Positions 27,113 through 37,941 of a stretch of DNA of 64,000 nt are shown here, piece by piece. Made by a program: the position numbers and the translations under genes. Below the pieces are notes generated by a model. That model was not told the origin of the DNA, did not search any database, and worked only from the letters and a program-made list of their open reading frames with translations. Source of the DNA: Planotetraspora mira (GTDB taxonomy: Bacteria > Actinomycetota > Actinomycetes > Streptosporangiales > Streptosporangiaceae). Location of the stretch: the NCBI RefSeq assembly GCF_016863275.1, contig NZ_BOOO01000013.1, forward strand, positions 369,321-433,320, written 5' to 3'. Each line of letters opens with the position of its first letter. Position 1 is the first letter of the stretch.

Positions 27113-28090
27113 TCACGCGAGGGCGGACATCACCCGTGCCCGGTGGGCGGCGGGGGAGCCCCAGGCCGAGTGCAGCGCGCGGGCCTTGCGGATGAGCAGG
27201 CTGGGGTCGTATTCGTCGGTGTAGCCGATCGCACCGTGCACCTGCAGGGCGATCCTGGCCGCCGCGTACGCGGCCTCGGCCGCCGAGACCTTCGCCGCCG
27301 ACACGTCTCTGGCGAAGTCCGGCGTGCCGTACGAGAGGGCGGCGCCGTGCACCAGCGGGCGGGCGTACTCCAGCCCTACGAGCGCGTTCGCCAGGTGATG
27401 CCGGACCGCCTGGAACTCGCCGATCGGCCGCCCGAACTGCCGCCGCGTCCGCACGTGGTCCACCGACACCTCCAGGAGCCTTCGTCCCAGCCCGACGAGC
27501 TGGGCGGCGCACACCAGTGCCCCCATGTCGTAACCCTCGGCGGCGGCGGCCGCCGCTTCCTCGGCGATCACCTCGCCCGGCGTGACCGCGAACAGCCGCC
27601 GGGCGGGGTCGAGGGAGGTCCGCGCCTCGCCGGGCACGGCCGCACGGAGCTCCTGCCCGTCCACCGTCAGGACCAGGCCGGCGACGTCCGCGTCCAGCGC
27701 GTACGGCACCGCGGGAGGGAGGGCGAGCGAGACGACCGCCGTGCCGTCCGCGATCGCGGGCAGCCACGCGGAGGCGGGCGAGCCCCCGGGGAGCCGGCCG
27801 AGCAGCACGGCGGTGGCGACGGTCTCGGCGTACGGCCCGGGCACGCCGTGCCTGCCGAGCTCGTGGAACGCGGTCACCAGCTCCACCGGGAGCGGGCCGG
27901 CGCCGCCCGCGGACTCGGGCACGGCGAGCGCGAGGACCCCGGCGCCGGCCAGCGAACGCCACAGGGCCAGGCCGGGCTCGTGTCTCCCGGCGGCCCAGTC
28001 GCGGGCCACGCCGAAGGGGGCCGCCTCGGTCAGCAGCTTGTCCAGGGTCTCGCCGAACAACCTCTGCTCCGCGTCGAGGACGAATCTCAC
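27113..28090 (-). CDS. Acyl-CoA dehydrogenase subunit, FadE32/FadE33-like
   Basis: The 325-residue protein is a short acyl-CoA dehydrogenase, close to the 318-319 residues of FadE32 and FadE33. It has VRTRRQFGRPIGEFQAVRHH and ALQVHGAIGYTDEYDPSLL in the C-terminal domain, and a shortened middle domain. FadE31 forms heteromers with FadE32 and FadE33; the partner here is encoded 3 bp upstream. The pair acts in the last beta-oxidation steps on the open-chain ring C/D product. Start is GTG. Only one such small subunit is present here against two in mycobacteria. Confidence 0.82.
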   Translation of the reverse strand: MRFVLDAEQRLFGETLDKLLTEAAPFGVARDWAAGRHEPGLALWRSLAGAGVLALAVPESAGGAGPLPVELVTAFHELGRHGVPGPYAETVATAVLLGRLPGGSPASAWLPAIADGTAVVSLALPPAVPYALDADVAGLVLTVDGQELRAAVPGEARTSLDPARRLFAVTPGEVIAEEAAAAAAEGYDMGALVCAAQLVGLGRRLLEVSVDHVRTRRQFGRPIGEFQAVRHHLANALVGLEYARPLVHGAALSYGTPDFARDVSAAKVSAAEAAYAAARIALQVHGAIGYTDEYDPSLLIRKARALHSAWGSPAAHRARVMSALA

Positions 28091-28093
28091 CCG

Positions 28094-29221
28094 TCATCGC
28101 CCCGCTCTCGGCAGGCCGAGCACGCGCTCGGCGATCACGTCACGCTGGATCTCGTTGGTCCCGGCGTAGATCGGGCCGGCGAGGGAGAACACGTATCCCT
28201 CCAGCCATTCGCCCGCCAGCTCGCCGTCCGGGCCGAGCAGGTCGAGGGCCGTCTCGTGCAGCGCGACGTCGAGCTCCGACCAGAAGACCTTGTTGACGCT
28301 GGACTCGGCGCCGATGTCGTCGGTGCGTGAGATGGTCTCGAAGCCCTTCAACCGATAGGCCCGGGCCCTGATCCACGCGTCCGCCACCCGGTCGCGCAGC
28401 GCCGTGTCGGAGGCGTCGCCGCGCTCGCGCCAGAGCTCCACCAGCCGGTCGGCGGCGGCCAGGAACCGGCCGGGGCTGCGCAGCGTGAGCCCCCGCTCGT
28501 TGCCCGTGGTGCTCATCGCGACCCGCCAGCCCTCGCCCGGGTCGCCGATGACGTCCCGGTCGGGTACGAACACGTCGTCGAAGAAGAGCTCGGCGAACGC
28601 CGGCTTGCCGTCGATGCGGCCGATCGGGCGGCGGGTGACTCCGGGGGCGTCCAGCGGGAACATCAGGTAGGTCAGGCCGCGGTGCCGTTCCGCCTCCGGG
28701 TCGGAGCGGAAGGGGCCGAAGCCCCGATCGGCGAAGGCCGCCCGCGAGCTCCACGTCTTCTGGCCGTTCAGCAGCCAGCCGCCGTCGGCCCGGGTCGCGG
28801 TGGCACGCAGGGAGGCGAGATCGCTGCCCGCCCCCGGCTCGGACCAGGCCTGCGCCCAGATCACCTCACCCGAGGCCATCGGCGGAAGGACGCGGGCGAG
28901 CTGCTCGGGCGTGCCGTACCGGAACAGGGTCGGCGCGAGCAGGTTGACGCCGTTCTGGCCGACCCGGCCCGGCGCCCCCGCCGCGTAGTACTCCTCCTCG
29001 AACACGAGCCACTCCAGCGGCGTCGCGTTCCTGCCGCCGTACTCCTCAGGCCAGGAGACCACCGACAACCGCGCCGCGTGCAGTTCGCGCTCCCAGGCGC
29101 GGTGGGCGGCGAAGCCCTCCCCGGTCTCCAGGGAGGGCAGCGGTGTGGCGGGGACGTGGGCGCGCAGCCAGTGCCGGACCTCGGCGCGGAACGATTCCGC
29201 GGCCGACAGGTCAAGATCCAT
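28094..29221 (-). CDS. fadE31: Acyl-CoA dehydrogenase FadE31
   Basis: The 375-residue protein has the full acyl-CoA dehydrogenase layout. Features are AQAWSEPGAGSDLASL at about residues 117-132, NGQKTWSSRAAFADRGFG, GAESSVNKVFWSELDVALHE and the C-terminal FAD loop GPIYAGTNEIQRDVIAERVL. Length and these blocks follow mycobacterial FadE31. It is the middle gene of a leftward operon: it overlaps the enoyl-CoA hydratase by 11 bp upstream and the FadE32/33-like gene follows at once. Role: dehydrogenation of CoA esters in ring C/D degradation, with its partner subunit. Confidence 0.88.
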   Translation of the reverse strand: MDLDLSAAESFRAEVRHWLRAHVPATPLPSLETGEGFAAHRAWERELHAARLSVVSWPEEYGGRNATPLEWLVFEEEYYAAGAPGRVGQNGVNLLAPTLFRYGTPEQLARVLPPMASGEVIWAQAWSEPGAGSDLASLRATATRADGGWLLNGQKTWSSRAAFADRGFGPFRSDPEAERHRGLTYLMFPLDAPGVTRRPIGRIDGKPAFAELFFDDVFVPDRDVIGDPGEGWRVAMSTTGNERGLTLRSPGRFLAAADRLVELWRERGDASDTALRDRVADAWIRARAYRLKGFETISRTDDIGAESSVNKVFWSELDVALHETALDLLGPDGELAGEWLEGYVFSLAGPIYAGTNEIQRDVIAERVLGLPRAGR

Positions 29222-30050
29222 CGGCGGCCGCCTTCATGCTCTTGGGATCCATTCCGGCCAGGGAGTCCGCCGAGGTCTCGGCGTTGTGGGCGTGGGCGAG
29301 GTGGTGCAGCCCGAAGACCGCGTCCATCCCGGCGTGCATGCCCTGCAGGTCCTCGGCCTGGTTCACGGCCTTCTTCGCCAGGGCCAGGCCCATGCGCGGC
29401 ATGGCCGCGACCCGCTCGGCCAGCGCGAGGGCCTGTGCCTCCAGTTCGTCGCGTGGTACGACCCGGTTGACCATCCCGACCTCGTACGCGCGGCGAGCCG
29501 GCATGCGGTCGCCGGTGAACAGGAACTCCTTGGCGATCCTCGGCGGCATGGCCCAGGGGTGGGCGAAATACTCCACGCCGGGGATGCCCATCCGCACCAC
29601 GGGGTCGGCGAAGAACGCGTCCTCCGAGGCGACGATCAGATCGCAGACCCAGGCCAGCATGAGGCCGCCGGCGATGCACGCGCCCTGCACCATCGCGATC
29701 ATGGGTTTGGGGATCTCCCGCCACCGCCGGCACATGCCGAGGTAGACCTCCGACTCGCGGGCGAAACGGCTCTCCGCCCCCTCCTTGCCCACGTGGTCCC
29801 ACCACAGGCTCGCCCTGCGGTCGAAGGACAGATGCGCGTCCCGTTGCGGAGTGCCGATGTCGTGCCCCGCCGAGAAGTGCCCGCCCTCGCCGGCCAGCAC
29901 GATCACCTTGACGTCGTCGTCGGCCACCGCCCGGTAGAAGGCCTCGTCCAGGGCGTACGTCATCGCCGAGTTCTGCGCGTTGCGGTACTCCGGGCGGTTC
30001 ATGGTGACCACCGCCACGGGTCCGCGCCGCTCGTAGCGGACCACGGTCAT
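29211..30050 (-). CDS. Enoyl-CoA hydratase/isomerase (crotonase)
   Basis: The 279-residue crotonase has HFSAGHDIGTP near residue 58 and GACIAGGLMLAWVCDLIVAS near 123 for the oxyanion hole, with an inserted WWDHVGKEG loop. The pathway needs a hydratase acting after FadE-type dehydrogenation of HIP-CoA-derived esters (EchA13 in M. tuberculosis), which is a plausible identity but not proven. It is first in the fadE31 operon and divergent from ipdF over a 102-bp promoter with a KstR2-like box. GAGGA lies 5 bp before the ATG. Confidence 0.8.
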   Translation of the reverse strand: MTVVRYERRGPVAVVTMNRPEYRNAQNSAMTYALDEAFYRAVADDDVKVIVLAGEGGHFSAGHDIGTPQRDAHLSFDRRASLWWDHVGKEGAESRFARESEVYLGMCRRWREIPKPMIAMVQGACIAGGLMLAWVCDLIVASEDAFFADPVVRMGIPGVEYFAHPWAMPPRIAKEFLFTGDRMPARRAYEVGMVNRVVPRDELEAQALALAERVAAMPRMGLALAKKAVNQAEDLQGMHAGMDAVFGLHHLAHAHNAETSADSLAGMDPKSMKAAADGS

Positions 30051-30068
30051 GGCATCCTCGCATTCTTT

Positions 30069-30086
30069 CTAACAACTATTTGATAG
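30069..30086. promoter_or_regulatory. KstR2-like operator in the echA/ipdF divergent promoter
   Basis: CTAACAA and TTGATAG are inverted arms (6 of 7) around CTAT. The core AACAACTATTTGAT (30071-30084) matches 8 of 10 fixed positions of AnCAAGnnCTTGnT. It lies between the leftward fadE31 operon and the rightward ipdF-kstR2-fadA6 operon, so it would let KstR2 control both and itself. Confidence 0.6.
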
Positions 30087-30152
30087 AGTAAACCACGTAA
30101 GGCTCAGCGAGGAGGATCCCGGCCTGCCCGGGGAGTCCGTGAAGGGCGGGGC

Positions 30153-30926
30153 ATGCAGCCGACCTACGTTCCCGGTCACGGCCTGCTGCGCGGCCGGGTC
30201 GCGACGGTGACCGCGGCCGCCGGCACCGGCATCGGGGGCGCCTGCGCCCGGCGCATGCTGGAGGAGGGCGCGCGGGTGGTGATCAGCGATGCCCACGAAC
30301 GGCGACTCGGCGAGACCCTGGCTGAACTGCGCAAGGAGTTCGGCGACGACGTGGCGGCGGTGCCCTGCGACGTCACCTCCGAGGAGCAGGTGCGCAACCT
30401 GTTCGCGGTCGCCGAGGAGCGGTTCGGCCCCATGGACGTGGTGGTCAACAACGCCGGCCTCGGCGGCACGGCGAGGCTCGTCGAGATGACCGACGAGCAG
30501 TGGAGCCGGGTGCTCGACGTGACGTTGAACGGCACCATGCGCTGCACGCGGGCCGCGCTGTCGCGCATGCAGCCGAGGGGCCGCGGCGTGATCGTGAACA
30601 ACGCCTCGGTGATCGGCTGGCGGGCCCAGGAGGGCCAGGCCCACTACGCGGCGGCCAAGGCGGGCGTCATGGCGCTGACCAGATGCGCCGCCGTCGAGGC
30701 CGCGCCCTACGGCGTGCGCGTCAACGCCGTCGCGCCCTCGCTGGCCATGCACCCGCACCTGGCCAAGGTGACGACGGAGGACGTGCTGGCGGAGCTCACC
30801 AGGAACGAGGCCTTCGGCCGCTGCGCGGAGCCCTGGGAAGTGGCCAACGTTATGGTCTTCCTCGCGAGCGACTACTCCTCCTACATGACCGGGGAGATCG
30901 TCTCGGTCTCCAGCCGGCACCCCTGA
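30153..30926 (+). CDS. ipdF: SDR IpdF (ring C/D dehydrogenase)
   Basis: The 257-residue SDR has TAAAGTGIGGACARRMLEEG in place of the common TGxxxGIG, then VVVNNAGLGGTARLVEMTDE, NNASVIGWRAQEGQAHYAAA with the catalytic Ser and Tyr-Lys, and the end FLASDYSSYMTGEIVSVS. These blocks, including the TAAAGTGIG variant and the final SRHP, closely follow Rv3559c (IpdF), which oxidises the 5-hydroxyl on the HIP-CoA series. It starts the operon ipdF-kstR2-fadA6. The ATG is placed at 30153; GAGGA is about 40 bp upstream and no strong ribosome site is adjacent. Confidence 0.88.
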   Translation: MQPTYVPGHGLLRGRVATVTAAAGTGIGGACARRMLEEGARVVISDAHERRLGETLAELRKEFGDDVAAVPCDVTSEEQVRNLFAVAEERFGPMDVVVNNAGLGGTARLVEMTDEQWSRVLDVTLNGTMRCTRAALSRMQPRGRGVIVNNASVIGWRAQEGQAHYAAAKAGVMALTRCAAVEAAPYGVRVNAVAPSLAMHPHLAKVTTEDVLAELTRNEAFGRCAEPWEVANVMVFLASDYSSYMTGEIVSVSSRHP

Positions 30927-30940
30927 GAGGTCGACCTTCC

Positions 30941-31558
30941 ATGAGCCCACGACGCCGAGACTCCGAGAGCACCGCGGCCGCCCGCGCCGAGCGCCGGGCC
31001 GAGTTGCTCGCGACCGCGGCCGAGGTGTTCGCGTCGCGGGGGTACGCGTCCACGACGGTCCGTGAGGTGGCCGACGCGGCGGGCATGCTCGGAGGCAGCC
31101 TCTACTACCACTTCGACTCCAAGGAGTCGATGGTCGACGAGATCCTGTCGGTCTTCCTCACCGACATGTGGGCGGCCTACGACGTCGTGATGGGGTCCGG
31201 CCTCGACGCGCGGGACACCTTCCGGGCACTGATCGCCGAGTCGTTCCGCACGATCGACAGGCATCGCCCCGCGGTCGTGATCTATCAGAACGAGTTGAAG
31301 CATCTGGCGACGAACCCGCGTTTCGCGTACCTCACCGACTCGCAGCGGCGGTTTCGCGCGCTGTGGTTGTCGGTGCTGGACCGGGGGGTCATGGAGGGCG
31401 TCTTCCGTGCCGACCTCGACACCGGTCTGATCTACCGCTTCACCCGCGACACCGTCTGGCTGGCCGCGAGTTGGTACCGCAGCGACGGCCGGCTGTCCGC
31501 GGACGAGATAGCCCGGCAGTACATGGCGATGGTCCTGGAAGGGATCGTGACGACCTGA
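30941..31558 (+). CDS. kstR2: TetR-family repressor KstR2
   Basis: The 205-residue regulator has the helix-turn-helix TTVREVADAAGMLGGSLYYH followed by FDSKESMVDEIL. Its C-terminal half carries VVIYQNELKHLATNPRFAYL, LDTGLIYRFTRDTVWLAASW and QYMAMVLEGI, which track KstR2 of mycobacteria through the ligand domain. KstR2 represses the ring C/D genes and is released by HIP-CoA. It is co-transcribed with ipdF and fadA6; boxes at 21918, 30069 and 32758 are its candidate sites. GAGAGG lies 10 bp before the ATG. Confidence 0.9.
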   Translation: MSPRRRDSESTAAARAERRAELLATAAEVFASRGYASTTVREVADAAGMLGGSLYYHFDSKESMVDEILSVFLTDMWAAYDVVMGSGLDARDTFRALIAESFRTIDRHRPAVVIYQNELKHLATNPRFAYLTDSQRRFRALWLSVLDRGVMEGVFRADLDTGLIYRFTRDTVWLAASWYRSDGRLSADEIARQYMAMVLEGIVTT

Positions 31559-31568
31559 GGAGTTCTCG

Positions 31569-32726
<1,158 letters not shown>

Positions 32727-32757
32727 TGAGGCGCTCGTCGGGGGCACTATACAGCAA

Positions 32758-32771
32758 AGCAAGCGCTTGTT
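32758..32771. promoter_or_regulatory. Perfect KstR2 operator
   Basis: AGCAAGCGCTTGTT fits all ten fixed positions of AnCAAGnnCTTGnT. The centre CAAGCGCTTG is a perfect palindrome. It lies 31 bp after the fadA6 stop and 12 bp before the DapB-like gene, so it most likely controls that gene, with a promoter (CACTATAC) just upstream. Confidence 0.8.
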
Positions 32772-32782
32772 AGGATCCGGCC

Positions 32783-33862
32783 ATGATTCCCACGATTGTC
32801 TGGGGTACCGGCAACGTCGGCCGTGCGGCCATCCGTGCCGTCGAGGCCCACCCGGCCCTGAAACTGGCGGCCGTAATCGTCCACGACCCCGGCAAGGTCG
32901 GCCGCGACGCAGGTGATCTCGCCGGGCTCGGCCACGATCTGGGGGTCGCGGCGACCGACGACGTCGACGCGGTGCTGGCCGCCGGTCCGGGCGCCGTGGT
33001 GTACGCGGCATCCGGTGAGATCCGTCCCGACGAGGCCCTCGCCGACATCATCAGGGCGATCCGGGGCGGAGCCGTGGTCGTCACCCCCTCGCTGTACGCG
33101 CTCTACGACCAGCGCAACGCTCCGCGGGAACTGCGGGAACCGGTGCTCGCCGCCATCGCGGAGGGCGGCGGCTCGCTGTTCGTCTCCGGCGTCGACCCCG
33201 GCTGGGGCAACGACGTGCTGCCCCTGCTGATCAGCGGCCTCGGCACCACCGTCGACGTGATCCGCTGCCAGGAGATCTTCGACTACTCCACCTACGACCA
33301 GCCGGACTCGGTCCGCTACCTGGTCGGCATGGGCCAGCCGATGGACTACGAGCCGCCGATGACCGCCCCGACGATCCCGACCATGGTGTGGGGCGGGCAG
33401 ATACGGCTGATGGCCAGGGCGCTCGGCGTCGAACTCGACGAGATCCGCGAGACCCTGGACCGGCGCCCGCTCGAGTCCACAGTGAGCACCAAGTCGATGG
33501 GCGACTTCGAGGCCGGCACCCAGGGCGCGATCAGGTTCGAGGTGCAGGGCATCGTCGCAGGCGAACCCCGCATCGTCATCGAGCACGTCACCCGCATCCA
33601 CGCGTCCTGCGCGCCGGACTGGCCGACGCCGCCCGACGGCGACGGGGCGCACCGCGTCATCATCGAGGGCAGCCCGCGCATCGAGGTCACGGTGGAGGCC
33701 ACCGACGAGGGCGGCAACCGGGCCGCGGGCGGGAACGCCACCGCGGTCGGCCGGCTGGTGGGCGCCATCGACTGGCTCGTGGACGCGGACCCCGGGCTCT
33801 ACGACGCGCTCGACGTCCCCCTGCGTCCCGCGGCCGGCAGACTCGGATGGAGGCGACCGTGA
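32783..33862 (+). CDS. DapB-like NAD(P)-dependent dehydrogenase of unknown substrate
   Basis: The 359-residue protein has a Rossmann N-terminus (IVWGTGNVGRAAIRAVEAHP, residues 5-24) and the layout of the dihydrodipicolinate reductase N-terminal domain family, with GVDPGWGNDVLPLLISGL near residue 139. Relatives include 2,4-diaminopentanoate dehydrogenase and many actinobacterial proteins of unknown role. It is not a lysine-pathway DapB: it is longer and the DapB lysine/histidine catalytic patch is not evident. A perfect KstR2 box 12 bp upstream places it under ring C/D control. It is coupled by a GTGA overlap to a CMD-family protein. Confidence 0.8.
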   Translation: MIPTIVWGTGNVGRAAIRAVEAHPALKLAAVIVHDPGKVGRDAGDLAGLGHDLGVAATDDVDAVLAAGPGAVVYAASGEIRPDEALADIIRAIRGGAVVVTPSLYALYDQRNAPRELREPVLAAIAEGGGSLFVSGVDPGWGNDVLPLLISGLGTTVDVIRCQEIFDYSTYDQPDSVRYLVGMGQPMDYEPPMTAPTIPTMVWGGQIRLMARALGVELDEIRETLDRRPLESTVSTKSMGDFEAGTQGAIRFEVQGIVAGEPRIVIEHVTRIHASCAPDWPTPPDGDGAHRVIIEGSPRIEVTVEATDEGGNRAAGGNATAVGRLVGAIDWLVDADPGLYDALDVPLRPAAGRLGWRRP

Positions 33863-34359
33863 ACATCGACATCCCCGAGGACAAGGACGCGATCGAGTAC
33901 GTGTGGGGCGAGATGGTCCCCGGCATCGGGATCGCCGCCTCGAAGTTCTCGATGTCGGTGTACGCCCACTCGACCCTCGGGCTGCGCGAGTTCGAGGCCG
34001 CGCGGCTGCGGATCGCGCAGATCAACGGGTGCGCCTTCTGCCTCGACTGGCGCACCGAGCGGGACGGCGAGAAGGTCGAGGTGGAGTTCCTCGACGCGGT
34101 CACCGAGTGGCGGACCACCGGCGCCTTCGACGACCGCACCCGGCTGGCCGCCGAGTACGCCGAGCGGTACGCCCTGGACCACCACGGCATCGACGAGGAG
34201 TTCTGGACGCGGATGACCGCGCACTACAGCCAGCTCGAGATCGTCGAGCTGAGCATGAGCATCGGCTCCTGGCTGGCCTTCGGCCGGCTCAACCACGTGC
34301 TGGGCCTGGACGCGGTGTGCATGCTGCCCTCGGCCCGTCGCCCCGCGCCGAACCGATAG
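33859..34359 (+). CDS. Carboxymuconolactone decarboxylase/AhpD-like protein
   Basis: The 166-residue helical protein carries RIAQINGCAFCLDWRT (residues 52-67) with the CxxC and downstream acidic/His pattern of the AhpD-like CMD superfamily; ERYALDHHGIDEEFW follows. Such proteins act as peroxidase-like or decarboxylase/hydrolase enzymes. The GTG at 33859 is preferred because GGAGG lies 5-6 bp upstream and it overlaps the previous stop; an ATG 12 bp earlier is possible. Joint control with the DapB-like gene suggests a two-step reaction or detoxification linked to steroid use. Confidence 0.78.
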   Translation: MNIDIPEDKDAIEYVWGEMVPGIGIAASKFSMSVYAHSTLGLREFEAARLRIAQINGCAFCLDWRTERDGEKVEVEFLDAVTEWRTTGAFDDRTRLAAEYAERYALDHHGIDEEFWTRMTAHYSQLEIVELSMSIGSWLAFGRLNHVLGLDAVCMLPSARRPAPNR

Positions 34360-34442
34360 ACGCGCCACGACCTGGCGACCACCAGGCGGGCGATCCACCC
34401 ACAGGCCACTCACGGAGAGGTAGCGGCGTCACGCACAGTAAC

Positions 34443-34456
34443 GAGAACTTGTCTGA
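34443..34456. promoter_or_regulatory. Possible KstR-like box before the cholesterol oxidase gene
   Basis: GAGAACTTGTCTGA keeps AGAACnnGT and the final A of the KstR consensus TAGAACnnGTTCTA. It ends 18 bp before the choA ATG. The match is partial, so the call is weak. Confidence 0.3.
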
Positions 34457-34462
34457 GAGTAG

Positions 34463-36118
<1,656 letters not shown>

Positions 36119-36141
36119 CGACGGCCCGATCCCGCACGCGC

Positions 36142-36170
36142 GTGCACGGCCACCTCAGGTGACCGTGCAC
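36142..36170 (+). terminator. Stem-loop terminator after choA
   Basis: GTGCACGG pairs with CCGTGCAC and the stem continues CACC/GGTG across one mismatch with a 3-nt loop. It lies 24 bp after the choA stop. It may also serve the convergent gene ending at 36223. Confidence 0.65.
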
Positions 36171-36222
36171 CCGCATGTCCGGCCATCGGCCGCGGTCACG
36201 GCCGGCGGAGATCAGTCGGGGA

Positions 36223-36660
36223 TCAGTCGGCGACCAGGCGTGCCCTCCGCCCTTCGAACTCGCGCTGCCGGCGGACGACGTAGGCGCCGGGCGTGCAGCC
36301 CGTGGCCCCGTGCTCGGGATGGAGCAGGTAGGCGACGGCCGAGGTCTCGAAGATGCCGATCGCCAACCAGTGGGAGTCCGACGTGTCGGTCGTCCACCTG
36401 CAGGTTCCCGGGTCGGCGACGAGCGTGTGCGGGTTGCCCCCGGCCGCGCCACGAAGCAGTTCGACCCCCTCGGGGGGCACGTCCCTCCACCGCGCGTCGG
36501 GCCGGACCCGAACGGATGACGCGATGACGGGAAGCGGGATGACGATGAGGTCGCCCTGGGCCTGAAGCCCGTCGACGACGGGGATGCTCACCGACTGCTC
36601 GAGGTGGTCGAGCACGGCGAGTCCGGTCTGCTGGGAGAGCGAGGCGAGAGTCACTGTCAT
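36223..36660 (-). CDS. Protein of unknown function paired with a DUF6745-like gene
   Basis: I do not recognise this 145-residue protein. It has no signal peptide or membrane span. It starts MTVTLASLSQQTGLAVLDHL and contains a VIPLP stretch, GTCRWTTDTSDSHWLAIG and a final charged REFEGRRARLV. Only two cysteines are seen, in GTCRW and TGCTPG. The ATG at 36660 follows GAGG at 8 bp; a GTG nine bases upstream lacks a site. It starts 10 bp after the larger upstream gene on the same strand, so they form a two-gene operon. Function unknown. Confidence 0.7.
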   Translation of the reverse strand: MTVTLASLSQQTGLAVLDHLEQSVSIPVVDGLQAQGDLIVIPLPVIASSVRVRPDARWRDVPPEGVELLRGAAGGNPHTLVADPGTCRWTTDTSDSHWLAIGIFETSAVAYLLHPEHGATGCTPGAYVVRRQREFEGRRARLVAD

Positions 36661-36670
36661 GGAAGGCACC

Positions 36671-37834
36671 TCAGGTTCGGTGGACGAGGAGGGAGTACTG
36701 CTCGGCGGACAGCCCGTAGGTCCAGCCGGCGGCGGCGATCGGATCGTTGAAGGAGCCCGGCACGGTCAGCCCGTATTGGCGGCGGTGCCCGTCACGCTCG
36801 ACCGACCCGTTGATCGCGAGCAGGACCCGGGTCTGTCTTCGCACGTCGTAGAGCCGCAGTTCGGAGCCGGGGTTGCCCGGGTCCGGCGCGGACGCGACCA
36901 GGCGCAGCCCGGCCCGATCGATGTAGGAGCCCCAGCCGATGCGCTCAATCGCGCACCGCCTGACCTCGACGTTGGCCTCCCGCGCGATCCTGTTGACGCT
37001 CGGATCCGTGACCACCCAGGACGGCACCCGCGTCCCGTGCCACGCGTACACGTCCCACCCGTCCGCGTAACGGATCGCGGGGCCGTCCGCACTGTGCAGC
37101 CGCACTTCGCCGTCATCGCCCCATACCTCCGTGTGTACGGCGACGGGCCGCTCGGAGATCACGCACACGGCTTGGCGAGGCCACCACCAGCCGCATGACC
37201 GGGCGGCCGCCGCCCACAGATCGAGTCGCCTGATCTGCTCGGAGGTGAAGACCGCCCCGGCCGCCCGGCGCAGGGCGTCATAGTGGGCGACCCATGAGAC
37301 GCACTGCGTCTGATACCAGGCGCTCGTCGCGTGGTGCTCCACGTCGTGCGCCGCGCGGAGCGCCATGCGGAGAGAACTGTCGGAGGACCGCGTCAGCGGG
37401 TCGCGAACCTCCTGGCGAAACAGCCCGCTCACCGACGGATGAATGCGGGCGTCGAGGTCCAGGCACAGCCGTCTCATCGATGAGGAGAACCGCGGTGGCA
37501 GAGACCATTCCGGCATTCGCTCGACGGCTTCCGCCGGCCGTGGCGGCACGCCTGGCGGGACGGTCGTCAGGGCCGCGACCGGCGACGACACCCAGTGGAA
37601 GCGCGGGGGATCGAGCCCGATCAGGCGGTACAGGCCCGAGATGGCCGCTTCAGCGGCCGTACGGTCGGCGGGCAGCGTCGACAACGCCCGGCCCAGCCAT
37701 TCTTCGCGGATTTCGGCAGCTTCCCGCTGCACAAGAGCGCTCACCAGATGAAGGTGACGTCGTCCTTTCCAATGATCATGCTGAAATGGTGGCAGATCAT
37801 CGCATCTGTTGTCCATGGTCAGCATTCGCAACAT
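36671..37834 (-). CDS. DUF6745-like protein
   Basis: The 387-residue cytosolic protein is Trp-rich and carries LHSADGPAIRYADGWDVYAW followed by HGTRVPSWVV near residues 245-275, the recognisable core of DUF6745. After it come EVRRCAIERIGWGSYI and a beta-rich end. The domain is frequent in actinomycetes and has leucine-rich-repeat or ankyrin-like neighbours in other contexts; no activity is known to me. Three in-frame ATGs (37834, 37825, 37816) lie in an AT-richer leader without a clear ribosome site, so the start is uncertain within 18 bp. It is upstream partner of the gene at 36223-36660. Confidence 0.72.
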   Translation of the reverse strand: MLRMLTMDNRCDDLPPFQHDHWKGRRHLHLVSALVQREAAEIREEWLGRALSTLPADRTAAEAAISGLYRLIGLDPPRFHWVSSPVAALTTVPPGVPPRPAEAVERMPEWSLPPRFSSSMRRLCLDLDARIHPSVSGLFRQEVRDPLTRSSDSSLRMALRAAHDVEHHATSAWYQTQCVSWVAHYDALRRAAGAVFTSEQIRRLDLWAAAARSCGWWWPRQAVCVISERPVAVHTEVWGDDGEVRLHSADGPAIRYADGWDVYAWHGTRVPSWVVTDPSVNRIAREANVEVRRCAIERIGWGSYIDRAGLRLVASAPDPGNPGSELRLYDVRRQTRVLLAINGSVERDGHRRQYGLTVPGSFNDPIAAAGWTYGLSAEQYSLLVHRT

Positions 37835-37941
37835 GAATCACGTATTGCTCAGGTGGCCACTTGCTCTGCATAGTGAGATCACCGCGGCTGATCACTTGAG
37901 GTGCCGCCCCGAGCACATCCTGACGAAGGTGGAGCGGTCAC

